From assembly GCF_040954835.1 (NCBI RefSeq), contig NC_090711.1:69501-133500 (forward strand): a DNA stretch of 64,000 nt, given 5' to 3'. Of this stretch, positions 50,201 through 63,119 are shown in pieces. Both the position numbers and the translations under genes were made by a program. Within the stretch, counting starts at the first letter, position 1, and every line of letters starts with the position of its first letter. The notes beneath the pieces are model-generated. The model ran no database searches. It saw only the letters and a list, made by a program, of their open reading frames with translations, and had not been told where the DNA came from. Origin of the DNA: Lepisosteus oculatus (lineage: Eukaryota > Chordata > Actinopteri > Semionotiformes > Lepisosteidae).

Positions 50201-52391
50201 CCTGTATAATAACTCTTCTTATTTTTAAACAAAAAATGATAAATACCGACTTAAAAAAGAATAAAAATATAAAATACCTTTTCAGTTTATCATTGATTTT
50301 CTCTAAAGGTTATACTGTTTGCAAGCACAGTGAGCCCTTGTATTCCAATTGCAGTGCTTTGCATCCTCTTAAATCATTCCCATTGTCCTAGTGTCTGTCA
50401 CTGAATTCCAGCTGTTCATGTGCTGGACTGTATTGCTGCAGCACTCCTCCCAGTCTCTTGTAATCTTTACATGAACAAACTGACAGCTAAGACAGTTCTG
50501 GATCAGCCACTTTCTTTCTATTTACTCTGAAACACCTTGGGATTTTCTTCATTGCATAAATATAAACTGAGCTTGTTCTCAGTTTGTTCTTTTACATTCT
50601 GCTTGTTTGTAAAATGACAACCCACATTCAACCAAAAGCCCTGTTCTCATTAAGACAAGTAGACTGAAAATACACACTACCCAGCAGATGCAGGCTGAGT
50701 CATGTATAAGCTTCTTTTAGTATTGGGAAGCAATGAATTGGCAAACAGAATGTTAGGATGTATTACTAGAAGTGTACGTTTAAATCAAGATATGTTATGT
50801 TAAAAATTTACAACACACTAGTAGAACTAAAAATCTCATTTAGAATATTGTGTACATTTGGTTCCAAAAATACATTGCTGCTCTGGAATCAAACTAGGTA
50901 AATTCACAGACTTAAATGAATCTCCTTTAACATCCACAGCATTCTTTAACAGATGAAATGACTAGGGAATATGACTTATCTATATTTCTTCCAAATCTGC
51001 AGTGAAATACAAACCAAAGGGTGGAAATAGAAATGACAGGGAGAGGCATTTAAAATGTATATTAGGATGTACTTTACACAATAGGTTATGGAGTCTGGAG
51101 CAAGGTACCCCACCATGTCGTGAAGCTGATTTTTTTAAAGAAAATGACTAAATGACTAAATGAAGTCTTCTGGTCAACAACTACTAATGCTAAACATGCT
51201 AATTTATTGTCTTGGTTGGAAACAGGGAAAGATCTTCCAAAGCCAGAACTCAAAGAATGTTCCACTAGGATGATTTCTTAGAATTTACTGAACTGTAGAA
51301 AAATCAAGCACAGTTAAATTGTGTTCACAATCATAAAGACGTTACTGTGCAAGGCTTTCATAAAAAGTAATACTTTATTCTCTATAAATCTTACAATTCC
51401 AACATTACTTACAATATGGATTAGCATTTTCTTTTATCATCACACCAGCAGGTGAGACACAAGCCTGTGTGCAGTGTTTCTGAACTAATGGATACAATGA
51501 CACTGGCAGGAGTCTGTGTTTGTACCACACCCAGAGGTCATGAATCACATTCACACAACACATATAGTTTATCTGATGGTATTTCTTGCATGAGTTGGGT
51601 CAAACACTGGCATGTGCTTCTCATTGAAGCACATTAAAGCTCCAATTTGGGAGGACAGATATCCCTTAGCCTGACTTTTCATTGTACTCTACTTTCTGCC
51701 ACAGGACTGCATGAATTCAGTATACAGTATGCATACAAAATATGCCATCACAAAAATCTGTATTTTGTAAATACTGGGATACAATATTATATACTTTATA
51801 TGTCGAGATTATATACCATAAAGTCTACACTTACTATATATCAAAGTGACATATGTAAACGTAAACTCGCAAAGTCGAAAATAAAACACTCAGGTTTGGG
51901 GAATTTTTACGACGCGTCCCATGTGACTGTTTTATTTTTTCCACTGCAGCACTATCGCTTTTAATTAAGTGTCCTTGAAAGCAAGTCTGCACTGAGGCTC
52001 TTTAGATAATTCCACGTGCAAGGTTACTTATATAATATGCATATTGATAATATTAGTACACATTTTCAAAATAAGGAGACCTTAATGGATCTTTGGCTTT
52101 GTTTAATAAGAAATTGTGTCAATTAAGTACTGTGTGTTTGCTTTCTCCTAACATTGGCAGTTTTAGTAGTGATGGGGTGTCTTCACACACCACCTCGGCT
52201 CTAGGCTACTGCCAGACTGAAATTGCAGAATTCTTCCAACACTAGTAAATTGGATGACTGGATTACCTTTTTAAGTAAACATATTTCAGTTTTGTTAAAA
52301 TGGGTGTTTTAACCTGAAAGAAGGACAAAAATCTAAAATCTCTGCATATTTAGTAGGAGTTTAAGAAGGATTTTCCTTGTTCACAAAACAA

Positions 52392-52427
52392 CATTTTTTT
52401 GCTGTCTCGGTAGACAGCAAAAAAATG
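52392..52427. repeat. Perfect 16-bp hairpin with a CGGT loop
   Basis: The arms CATTTTTTTGCTGTCT (52392-52407) and AGACAGCAAAAAAATG (52412-52427) are exact complements around four bases. No transposon is recognised around it. Confidence 0.7.
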
Positions 52428-54345
52428 AATTAGGTTAAAAAATGGATTTCAGAGTTCTGTCTTGTAATGAGTACTTATAATAAATATGTGTGATTTGATA
52501 TATTTTATATGACGTTATATTTATTTTTTATGTTTATCTGTGTGGTTTGTGCATTTTCTGCAAAGCTCTGTGTGTGTGGAACTTAGCGACTTGGATGGAA
52601 AAACTATTTTCTGAGACATCAGATGATAAAGCGTTATCATATCATCTTGAATTGTACAGGTCATCTCCACCTGTAAGCTACCCCTGTGCTCTGTGTACAG
52701 TATATATCTTCAGAAAGCCTTTTTTTACAATATATTGATCAGGATCATGATTCATCTTCAGTAAACTGCAGTCTGACAGGCTTTGAGGGGGATGGTGGGG
52801 CATACTGGAGAAGAGAAGACTACTGCTAACCCAGCCTTCCTCAGCTTACAGGCAAGATACTCCTTAGGGTACAACACTTCTTATGCAACTCAGGCTGCCA
52901 AGAATAGCTTTCCCTGCAATCCACAGAAACTAAACCAGCACACCTTCATTTATCATCTCAGCGTGCTTGGGGGAAATGCTGAGGTGCAAATTTCAATATT
53001 TCTTCCCCTGCATTTTTTCCTCTTGGACTAGGCTCTACTGCTAAGTCTCAGCCTCTTGCTTTTACTCCTGGAAACAATTCAGGAATGTGTCATTCAATAG
53101 TGCATGTGAGTGTCCTGTCTGAGCTTACTCACTTGAACTTTGTATCCTACATCTATTTATCCCATGTTTTGCTGTCACAGCTCATCACTCACACACACTA
53201 GCTCTTGGAAGCACAGACCTTGTGATAGTTTCATCATGCACGGTCATAAACAATTTAGTAGGGCTGTGCTTTGAAGGCTCTAATAGCTTCCAAGTTGGAA
53301 GTATCATATTTGTTCATGTTTGCCTTTTTGATTGAGTAAGTGATTTATTTAGTTTAGTGTACAGGTATGCCAGCTATATTACTTTAATTTCCTTCAATTT
53401 TTCTCTTTCTCATGCGGATTACTATTGGCATGTACAGTATTATGACACAGATCCAATTTGAATGAATGAATGACTAGTGTGTTTATAATGTCATATATTG
53501 TTTTTTACAGTATTATTCTTTTTGCAATGTTGTTGTTTTGCATAAGAACGATATTACTAATAAACATTTTGCTCTTCAGTTAAAATATTGAATCTGCCAA
53601 ATATAAGAATTCATGGTCTGTAATGAGCTTTTTAACAACAATGAGGCCAACTGGAAGTGAAATGCTGACTCAGAAGACTTCATGTAAACTATGAATACCT
53701 ATTCCAAATAAATATTATTATTCACGTTCCAAGTAAAATTTAAATCTGATTTTTGCGATCTGTTGCTGAAGTAACTGACAGCCACATGACTTTGTGAACC
53801 TAGAATAAAGACAAAAAGGAAAAATTTATATTTCACATTTCAGAGTCTCCAGGTTTAATAATTCAGCAGCTGTGTACACAATATATCTAAAAGCACTTAT
53901 ATGGATAGGGTCAAATCTCCAAAGAATTGAAGAAATGAGGAATGAGCCAGTGCTATGTATACACGTACAGTATATTTCCAGTGGAGTTCTGTTAGTGGTA
54001 GGGTTTTCTCTTCTGCAGGTGTCAGTTCTATAGTGCACCAAAGATTGTATATTACTGAAATGTGCAAAATGTTTTGGAAATTGTTATATCAAAGTGGTAA
54101 ATCCACAGATAACAGGTGTATTTGTTTTAAACCCCAAGGGTCACGGATTTGCTGAGAAATGTGCACAGGACAACTTGAAGCAATGCATTCTTGAATGAAA
54201 ATATGAACAGAATAAAACTTGCTTCCAGGTGTTTAGTGAAACATTAGGCTTTAAACCATTTTAAAGCCACCGGGTTGACATTTTACAGAAATGTTTCGGT
54301 GAAGATCAAGCCCCTTGCAGCCTGCCTACTGTAGTTTTAGCTCAC

Positions 54346-54826
54346 TACACCCCTGCAGCTCCTCCTCACACCTGCTCCACTGCAGCAGCTCCTCACACCT
54401 GCTCCACTGCAGCTCCTCCTCACACCTGCGCCCCTGCAGCTCCTCCTCACACCTGTGCCCCTGCAGCTCCTCCTCACACCTGTGCCCCTGCAGCTCCTCC
54501 TCACACCTGCGCCCCTGCAGCTCCTCCTCACACCTGCTCCACTGCAGCAGCTCCTCACACCTGCACCCCTGCAGCTCCTCCTCACACCTGGGCCCCTGCA
54601 GCAGCTCCTCACACCTGCACCCCTGCAGCTCCTCCTCACACCTGGGCCCCTGCTGCTGCTCCTCACACCTGGGCCCCTGCAGCTCCTCCTCACACCTGTG
54701 CCCCTGCAGCTCCTCCTCACACCTGCTCCACTGCAGCTCCTCTTCACACCTGCTCCACTGCAGCAGCTCCTCACACCTGCACCCCTGCAGCGGCTCCTCA
54801 CACCTTCACCCCTGCAGCCTGGAAAT
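54346..54826. repeat. 27-bp minisatellite, about 17-18 copies
   Basis: The unit is approximately CTGCAGCTCCTCCTCACACC plus TGCGCCC. Variants have CTGCAGCAGCTCCTC, and a variable triplet follows CACACCTG (CTC, CGC, TGC, CAC, GGC). Because 27 is a multiple of three, several frames stay open on both strands (CSSSSHLxP on plus, RRSCRGxGV on minus). These frames carry no start or splice context and are read as repeat by-products. Confidence 0.9.
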
Positions 54827-55859
54827 AAGAGGGTTCAACAGCCTCAACCTCTCCAACAACTTGTTCTGTTTGGTGACAGGTGAGTGGAAACAGTAAAGCA
54901 TCAAATCCAATTACATCTCTACATTAAATTAGGATTTCAAACTACTAAAACATATCTCAACACTACACTTTCAACAACTTGTGTCAGATGTGTCACATGG
55001 CCTCTGTGAATTTCATAATGGCATTCCCTCTTGTTTTTGTCCTTTGTCTATCTTAACCACCTTTTCTGGACCTTTTCCTGCACAATGAGAATTGTACACA
55101 TCTGCTTTGCATATCAGCCCCATCTTTCCCTTTCGATAGAATGACATCAGATGAAAAAGGAAACTTGTGTTAATCAAACTACTACAATAGAAACAAAACA
55201 TGGTACAGGAGCAATTTTTATTTGGCTTTGGTTTCTGCAGTAATGTTGTAATACATAGAATTGTGTTAATACACCTCAATTCAGTCACATGCAGTAGGAA
55301 GTACTGCTCTCTGCTGGTCATTGTTAATAAATTACAGTAGTAAAGGCCAATAGCTTGAGTATTAAGCTCCATTTCCTGGATTGCACGTTGCTCCAAATTC
55401 TTTGGCAAAACAAACATCCTAGAAAATAGGAAACCAATATTAGGTAATAAACTTTAAACTTTTTGTAAAGTCAACAACATTGAGCTAAACAAACATCACA
55501 TGAATACATGACTTATATAGAACTCTTTATATAAATATACATAATAGAATAATGGACTAAAGGAATTTACTACTTCTTCTACTGTCTATTTTTTACCATT
55601 GTAAAGCAGGCAGTGCTTAACATTAACTGTCACAGGTGGTAGTGTGGCACCTACCAAACAAAGCACCTTTACTCCATCTCATCCCTCTTAATGTCCAGGC
55701 AATGTGGTCAACTCATCCAGCAGAAAGAAGGGGCTGTTCAACTTGTACAGAGCCTGGGCATTACTGCACTTAAATATAAAAAGTGAAAAGAATGGGTAGG
55801 TGGGCACCAGGTGTCGAGGGGTTGTATGGATGTGAATTGCCTTGATGGACCAGCTTAGT

Positions 55860-55985
55860 GCTGTTTGCATTTCCTTCCCTATGGTCCTCTTAACATGAAT
55901 GTGGGCAGCTGCCACACCATTCAGGATGATATGTGAGGTTGCAAACAGGCTTGACTGGACCTGTGATTGAGAGGGGGGTCTCAAT
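55860..55985 (-). pseudogene. Possible Harbinger-type (DDE_Tnp_4) transposase fragment
   Basis: The minus strand reads VAAAHIHVKRTIGK, close to the C-terminal signature of HARBI1-like transposases (A-R-I/V-HVERAIGRIK). The surrounding frame diverges quickly. A short relic, identified from one motif. Confidence 0.3.
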
Positions 55986-58900
55986 CAGGAAGATGTAAAG
56001 TGGTGCATCAGCACACCTAGCCACTTCCTGAAGGAGCCACAGCTAGCGGGCTCTGCCAACACAACCTCCCCCCCAGCCTCAGTCAGGGGACAGCTGCGGC
56101 CTTTTGGAAGATTGAATTTTTTCAGGACAGTTTATAGCAGCTGGACCCAGGAGATGGCTCTGAAACCAGGGATTGTGAGCAAGCTCGTCTTTTTCACCCA
56201 CCTACTGTACCCCAAGCTGGACTCAGGGACAAACATGGCAGGACATGCATGGGACGCTTTGTTTGGGATGGTTAGGACCAGAAAAGATACCTAAGAAACT
56301 TCATATTTGACAGAACTACCGGACTGAATTAACTTGGGACATTTGTTGGGTAACTGGGGTCCAATGGGGTGCATGTAGCCAGCCTAGATTGTGTGCCTTT
56401 TGGATTTGCATTGTAGAAAATGTGCCCTGGTTGTTGGGTAGACAGTATTAACTATTGTATTTCTAAAAAGGCATTTTCACTATACTGTTGTCTGTTGCTT
56501 TTCTTTAGCACTAGCAGCACTAGTGATTCTGGGAGATGATTAGGACCTGAAAAATGGAAGTAAGGGTCCTAACATGGTATAGAAATTATTTTAATTATAC
56601 TTGCTAGATGGTATAGTTGTGAACGAAACTAGAATAATTCTTGTTTGAGGACTCCCTCTATCCATGACACATGGTTTAAATGTTGAATTCAAATTCAAAC
56701 AGCATTATTGGTATGACTGATGAATTACAGTGTTGCCAAAGCATGTAAGATAAGATAAAAATGTATTGTCCCATGAGAGATTTTTTTTATGGAAACCTAA
56801 TACTCCTGTATATTTAAATAGAATGTAAACAAATAAAATTAAGAAAAGAGAAACATTGCACATTATTCTATATGCAATGAAAACAACATCTACAGAAATA
56901 TTGTATACAATCTAAACACTTAATGGGACACTTACATGTACATACAACATAACACATTATTGAAAGACAGGCTCACTGTCTGTTCCTCAGTCTGGGACAG
57001 GAGATCACACATTGGGCTTCAGCTCTATTAAGTTCCCTGTTCCATGTAGGATTGGGAGCTCATCTGGGTCTGGCAGATTTAGATTTGTTATTTTAAGAAA
57101 GAATGTAGAATAAATATTTGCTTAAGATTAAGCAGTAGCCACAGGAAGAGTTCAGAAGCACATACCAAGACCTGTTCCTGGGATAGGGGACATGAGTTCC
57201 AGAGAAACACACCTGAACCCCTTTAGCACTGAACAACTTGAGAGACATTCTCCTGGGGTCTTTGTAGTCCTCTAGAGAGCCCAGTTACTTTTTCAAACAA
57301 CAGAGATTATAGCCTTTACAATTATCTTTATGCAGACTTAAAACAACAAAAAATGGTGTTGATACTTTTCAAGACTAAGAGCTATGTGCATTGCTGCACT
57401 GGGCTCTCACAGTGTATTTCTGGTATGCTTAGATTGAGGGATTACTACTTATCAGTTAGGTAATAACTATCCCATCCTTTATATACTTTCACGGTTTTGT
57501 GCTGTAATTAAATTGGACCATTGTGTGCTCTCCATTAAAAAAAATACAATTTAAGCATTCTCCCTAGTACACTACAACAGTACATTTGAAACTTTTGGTA
57601 CTTGAAAAAAGGTGCTAAGGAACGAACCAATTATATATCAAAGAAATGTAGAGAAGAAAGGGTATAAACTATGAGGACTGATAGAGCCTTAGCTAAAAAT
57701 GTAACTTTTTACCTTCAAAATAGTAGTGCTGTTATACTAGCGGGAGAGGTGAAAAGGATGAAGCAGGAATGTAAAATAAAACTCCAAGGGATTGTACACA
57801 GAAGCTCACTGAACAGTGCCAATAATACGAATATTAACAGTACATCAACAATGATCCTAGTGATACAGAATGAGTTTTTTTATTGAAATGTACAATAAAC
57901 TGCTCCATAATCATTTCAAGAATAAAGTGAAAAAGATATTAGGAGATAAGTTCTCAATACTGCTATGACATATCATTATCTTGGAAATCTGTACACAAAA
58001 TCTTCGATTCCTATCCTTTGGGTGGGCATGAATTACAATGTCTTAACAGACTAAAGTAACACAAGCAAATCATTGTTTTCTACTTTAAAACAAAGCTCCG
58101 TTTGAGTCTGATGTTCTACCACACTTCAGCCTACATGCAATGTTTAAATATTTATGGAGGTAAACAGACTTATTTTGTGCTGTGTAACATACTTCCTCTT
58201 GCATCTGAATAGACCAGAGTGTACAAATATACAGCATGAAATATAGATCCTGCATGGTTGACTGTGAGTTCACATACAGTACATATCTGGCAAGCTGCAC
58301 TGAGACAGTCTCCAACCTAAGTTAGGTAGCTCAAGGAGTTTGAGCACATTAAAACCTCACAACAACTCAGGAAGAGCCACAATAGACTCTCAACAACCAT
58401 AGTCTCCATCAGCATCAACTCAACCAATGGTTATGGTGTCTTTTAAAAGCAAGTACTGTAGCTGATAAGAATAGTGTGATTGCAAATATTAGTTATCTCC
58501 ATTTCACAGTGCTAGAAGAAAACCATCTATACATAATCTCTGTTTTTGCTTCAGATAAATAAAGATAGCTGATACACACCTTTATAAAGCTTACTGGCCT
58601 TATTTAATAGCAGCTGTTAACTTTTACAACAAACTTTAATCTTTCAAGATGTTCCCTTAAACACATGTATTAGATACACATGTAAACTAATTTCACTACT
58701 TGAAGTTAATTACCATGCTGAAAATATATATCATGCTGATTCATAAGTGCTATCGGTGGAGCCCACTTTGACTATGTATTTAAACAGTATATACAGTATA
58801 CAAATACTTAAATCAGAGCATCAACAACTGTACTGATCTTAATAAAATTATTATTCGCATTCCAGCAGTCCTGGAAACAGCTTCTAATTGCTGCAAAAAA

Positions 58901-60479
58901 AACCATCCTGTTCCCATCACTCCGACCCACTTTCGATGGCGTCTCCACGGCCAGAGGCAGTAATACACACCCCCACCCGGGCTCTGAAGGGAGGGGCTGC
59001 AGTGAGCAACACGCAGAGACACTGTTGCCATGGGAACTCCAGCTGTTGTGAGCTACTGTAGGAAAGAGTCCTGTTCAAAACAGTTGGGAAATATTTAGAC
59101 AAGGCAGGTGTTTTGTCATTTATTAAACAGTTTCATTAACTACAATGTGTTTAGGGTAAAGGTTCAGAAGAGTAGAGTTATGTGATTATTACACCAGACC
59201 GTGACAATGAATACTTAACAAAACTAAAATCTAAATGTCTTCATGCTTCATTTGTCTTTTTTATAAACAACCTTTTATCCACCTTAATGTCACCCTTTAA
59301 TCCCAATTATTTGTTTAATTTCTGTTTCTATGTGTTCCAAATAGCAAGGCCTGTACAGTCCGGGACTATTGTCCTACCCTTCTCAGATGAGAAAACTTCA
59401 TCACAGTGCAGGAAAGGCGATACCTTCTAGGAACACATGAGTCCTTTCTGCGCACAGCAATTTATCATCATAGTTCTCCTGTCTGGAAAGGGGAGCTGCT
59501 TTTCAGTAAAGATTTATTCTTGGTTGGGAGACTCTATAATAAATCACCACATTGATTCTCCTTGAATTACTAGATCACACTTATTAAAGAGAGCAGCCTG
59601 CGATGAAGTATTAGCTTCTCTGTGACCAATGCCATAAAACTGACCTGATATAATTACAGCAAAAGAAGACATTTGCTCTGTAGAGCTATATTTACTGTCT
59701 ACTATTTAATTATTTTATACAGATGCCTGTTATCTTAATGAAACACTCCAGACTAAAATAGAATGGACAGGTTTTTCTAAAGCAACATTGTGAATTTTCT
59801 ATACATCTTCATCTTCCATAATTTTATTTTTTGACACTTTGTATGAGTTGTATGAGTTCCAAAGCTCACCGATAAGACTGATGGTTTACACAAAAAATAA
59901 CTTGTCTAGTTTACTATTACACCAGAATCTAGATCATTGATATAAAGGTATATACAGTATATATAAGGACAATCAGTGGTCCTGTGTTCCAAGAATGACT
60001 GTTAATAAACTATAATAAGAGGGGTAAACTTAAACAAATACTGGAATTTTGAGCTCCCCTTTCACATGAAAGATGAACTGTTCATTTCTGCCACAAATCT
60101 ACTTGTTTTGCATACCTAAACTGCTAATTATTTAAATTACAAATTATAACTCTGATGTGTGCAACTATTTCAATAACAGCTTTAACTAATGCTGCACCAA
60201 ATACCTAAGGTAGTCATGCCACATGGCAAACTGTAAATATACCAGTGGCCTTTGGCCTGTCCATATCTTTTTATTTATGTTTGGTGCGTGTTAGTCTCAA
60301 CAATTTTGAATGACAAATCTTAGATCCATAAAAAGAAGAGGTCATTCATCCCATATCTAGTTTTGGTTCAGTTTTAGATAGTTCCCTTTTTTTTGTTGGG
60401 CACTACATTAGCGTTACTCCAGTCCCTGGTTTTTAGAGTCCATAGGATGTTATAGTAGCTTTAGAGTTTTGATAATGGC

Positions 60480-62060
60480 TCACAGGTAATAAATCTTGTT
60501 TCCTGAAGTACAGTTAGTAGAATACCATCAGACCCAGGATTTGTTTATCTTAGTGCTTCTAGTCCTTGTAACACTTTTCCATCTTCTGTGGTAAGTCTGT
60601 TAAATATAGACGTCTGTCTTTCCTCAGCCTGAGGTAGATAGTGGATTTCTATCTTAGTGAACACCTAAATGAAAAATCCATTTAGCTTTTGAAATACTAA
60701 GAAAAACATATTTGTTTTACACTTCACTATACACTTATTTTTTATTGATTTTTTTCTTACATTTGCAATCATTATGTTACTTTTACATGGTTTCTGGTAT
60801 TTTCTGATCATTTTGTTAAGTAGTTTTCTTCTCCTTATACTGATTTATAAAACCACTTGAGCCACTGTTTTCTAGCCTTTGATTGACTTACCCCTATGGA
60901 TCTGTATATCTGTTCTTTGCTTAAAATAAAATATCTTTTAAGTGTTGCCATCCAATCTCTAGTGCTGAGTACATGTCTTACTTATCCCTGTATACCTCTT
61001 GTAAGCTCTGGTTTGAGGACAGTCCTTCTTGATATGATAAAAGTTAAAAATCTCTCACACAAACCGTTTCGGCTTCTACAGTACATCCCTACATGATTCT
61101 AATTTCATTATATAATGTTAATTTACAACTAATATCTAAATCTGGAGGTATGTACTATACTTCTAAGTGTTTGAATAGTAATTAATAATAAACTTTATTT
61201 TATATGGCGCCTTTAAGATGTGCTGAATATAGAAGGAGCAGAGGGGTAAGGAACAGAACCAGTTAAGTAAAGGCTCATCTAAAGAAGAAGGTTGATCTTT
61301 ATAGTGACTCTGCCCTTTTATAATTATAATTAATTATTAATAAAAATAAATACTTATACTTATATAGCGCTTTTTTGGACACTCCACTAAAAGCACTTTA
61401 CAGGTAATGGGGACTCCCCTCCAACTACCACCAATGTGTAGAATCCACTTTTTATGCACTATAAAACACATAATTCTTACCCAGGGTTTCTAAACCTGGA
61501 CCTGGGACGGTCACACCTGCTGGGTTTTGCTCTATCTGAGCCCTTACTTAAATAATTGAACCTTAATAGCACTAATAACCTTTTAACAGGTTTAATGTGA
61601 CCTGGTTGCTATTTTAGTTCCTTAACTTGTAGGAGATTGCCTTTTAACTATTGTGTATTTTAAGGTATATACAGTTCTTAAGGAGAAACAATCTAGTACT
61701 TTGAAAAGGAAAAAAAAACTTGCAAAGGTTCTAACCAAACAAAATATTGATTCAATTAAGGATTTATTTAAGCTCTGTTGCATTGATAACCAGCGGGTAT
61801 GTGTGTCCCCAGGATCAAACCTTGTAGATTCTGAGATGCTTGAATGAACTTGGTTAATTTAATGTGCTTGAAGTTTCTTTTTGGTATATAGTGCTTTCCC
61901 CCTCTTACTACTGTATGTATCTATTCGATTTGTATTCGTTACTATCACAATTCTTCAGCCACGTTTCTATTATACCAATCACATCGTAATTGCCAGGTGA
62001 TGTAGCAGATTCTATCTCATACAGTTTGTCTCTAAGCTCATTTGCTGAGCGGAGGTAGGG
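60480..62060 (-). pseudogene. Fragmented non-LTR retrotransposon (L2/CR1-like LINE)
   Basis: On the minus strand, 62045-61910 encodes an endonuclease piece (ELRDKLYEIESATSPGNYD, then VIGIIETWL). The equivalent position in L2/CR1 elements reads like D-I-I-G-I-T-E-T-W-L. Farther 3' in the same orientation, 60620-60480 encodes a broken reverse-transcriptase start (GLEAL, then NPGSDGI, where NKSPGPDGI is usual). The order agrees with one decayed element interrupted by the SINE3 fragment at 61320-61455. Confidence 0.5.
61320..61455 (-). repeat. SINE3 tail fragment
   Basis: A TAATTATTAATAAAAATAAA tail, then CTTATATAGCGCTTTTTTGG, ACACTCCACTAAAAGCACTT and GGTAATGGGGACTCC. Same family and strand as the copies at 1.4 and 27.7 kb. 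It appears inserted in the LINE relic. Confidence 0.65.
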
Positions 62061-62821
62061 TCTGTGTCGAGGTGAAAGTCTGGAGACTGCACTCTGGAAG
62101 GCAGGAAAGTGGGGGTGTCCTGTGGTGAGAGACACTGGTGGGCAAAGGTTGTCTCAGTTTGTGGAGACGAATCAAACCCAGGCTGGCCCGTCGGGTCAGG
62201 GTTCAGGAGTCGGAGTCAGGGGTCAGGGGGAGTCTCATCCACGGTGAAGCTGTTGTGAAAGCAGGGAAGGACCTGCTCAGCTCTACGGGGTTAATTAATC
62301 CGCCCTTCGGGGTGTTCAGGTAGTCTTATTTCAAGACGCACTTTGAAATGAGTTTCACCATTTTCCTTTTGAATGTCTTTTTGACATCAGAGTGCACCAG
62401 CTGCCTATCGGCTGCTGTATGAGCTTATCCACTGAAAATAGATTAATCCCCTTGTGTCCATGATCAATAGGCTTGCCTGGAGAGTGACTCACTGCCCTTT
62501 TCTGACACTTCCCTTATAATATTTAAAGGGAAAAGAAAAAAAACACGTCTGGGGAGGAGATTCGCTACCGAATAGAAACTAATGGCTCCTTGCTGTGCAC
62601 TTTGGGGTAAGAATGAATGGTGTAGCCTGTGTTTATTGCCAAATATAATAATAAATAATTGAAATAAAAGACATTTGAAATCGAGATAACTTTTTTTTGT
62701 AAAAAGAGACAGCGTCAGTGGTGAATCAACGCAACAAATCAAATTCTATCTGGAGAGTGAATCCCTTGGTTTTTTTTTAAAAGAACGATTTAATTTCTTC
62801 GTGCTGTGTCATTTGTTCGTG

Positions 62822-63060
62822 GTGCGGCCGCTGCAGTCAGTGTTGTTACCCTGTGAAGCTGCGCTCCAGTCCCACCCAGAGCACGTCATCTGCGCGCAGA
62901 GCTCTGGCCAGCAGAGGAGAAGACGGGCGCTCTGCAGTACTGACTGGCGGCCGGGCTGCAGCTTGTAGCGGAGGGACCAGCATCGCAAACATGGGCAACA
63001 TCCAAGTGGGTATCATCACCTTTCTCTCCGCTCTCGTAAAGTGCTTCTGCACCGTTAGGG
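62822..63060 (+). promoter_or_regulatory. CpG island, putative promoter and first exon of an unidentified gene
   Basis: An abrupt GC- and CpG-rich block in AT-rich surroundings (GCGGCCGC at 62825-62832; CACGTCATCTGCGCGCAG with CRE-like and NRF1-like elements). A plus-strand ATG in good context (CGCAAACATGGGC, ATG at 62991) starts MGNIQ. A possible donor GTGGGT follows at 63006. If unspliced, the frame runs 43 codons to a stop at 63117-63119. I cannot name the gene and the strand is not proven. Confidence 0.4.
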
Positions 63061-63119
63061 CAATGGTCCAGCAAAGGAGACAGGAGCCAGCTCTGAAAAA
63101 TTCATTCGAGAGCTGTTAA

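Noticed and set aside
54315..54896. A 193-codon Ser/Cys/His-rich protein and overlapping frames.
   Set aside because: All frames are open only because of the 27-bp tandem repeat. No splice or start context supports coding.
55013..55417. A 134-codon minus-strand ORF.
   Set aside because: No recognisable domain, AT-rich codon use, no splice signals that fit, and no membrane or repeat pattern. Likely chance.
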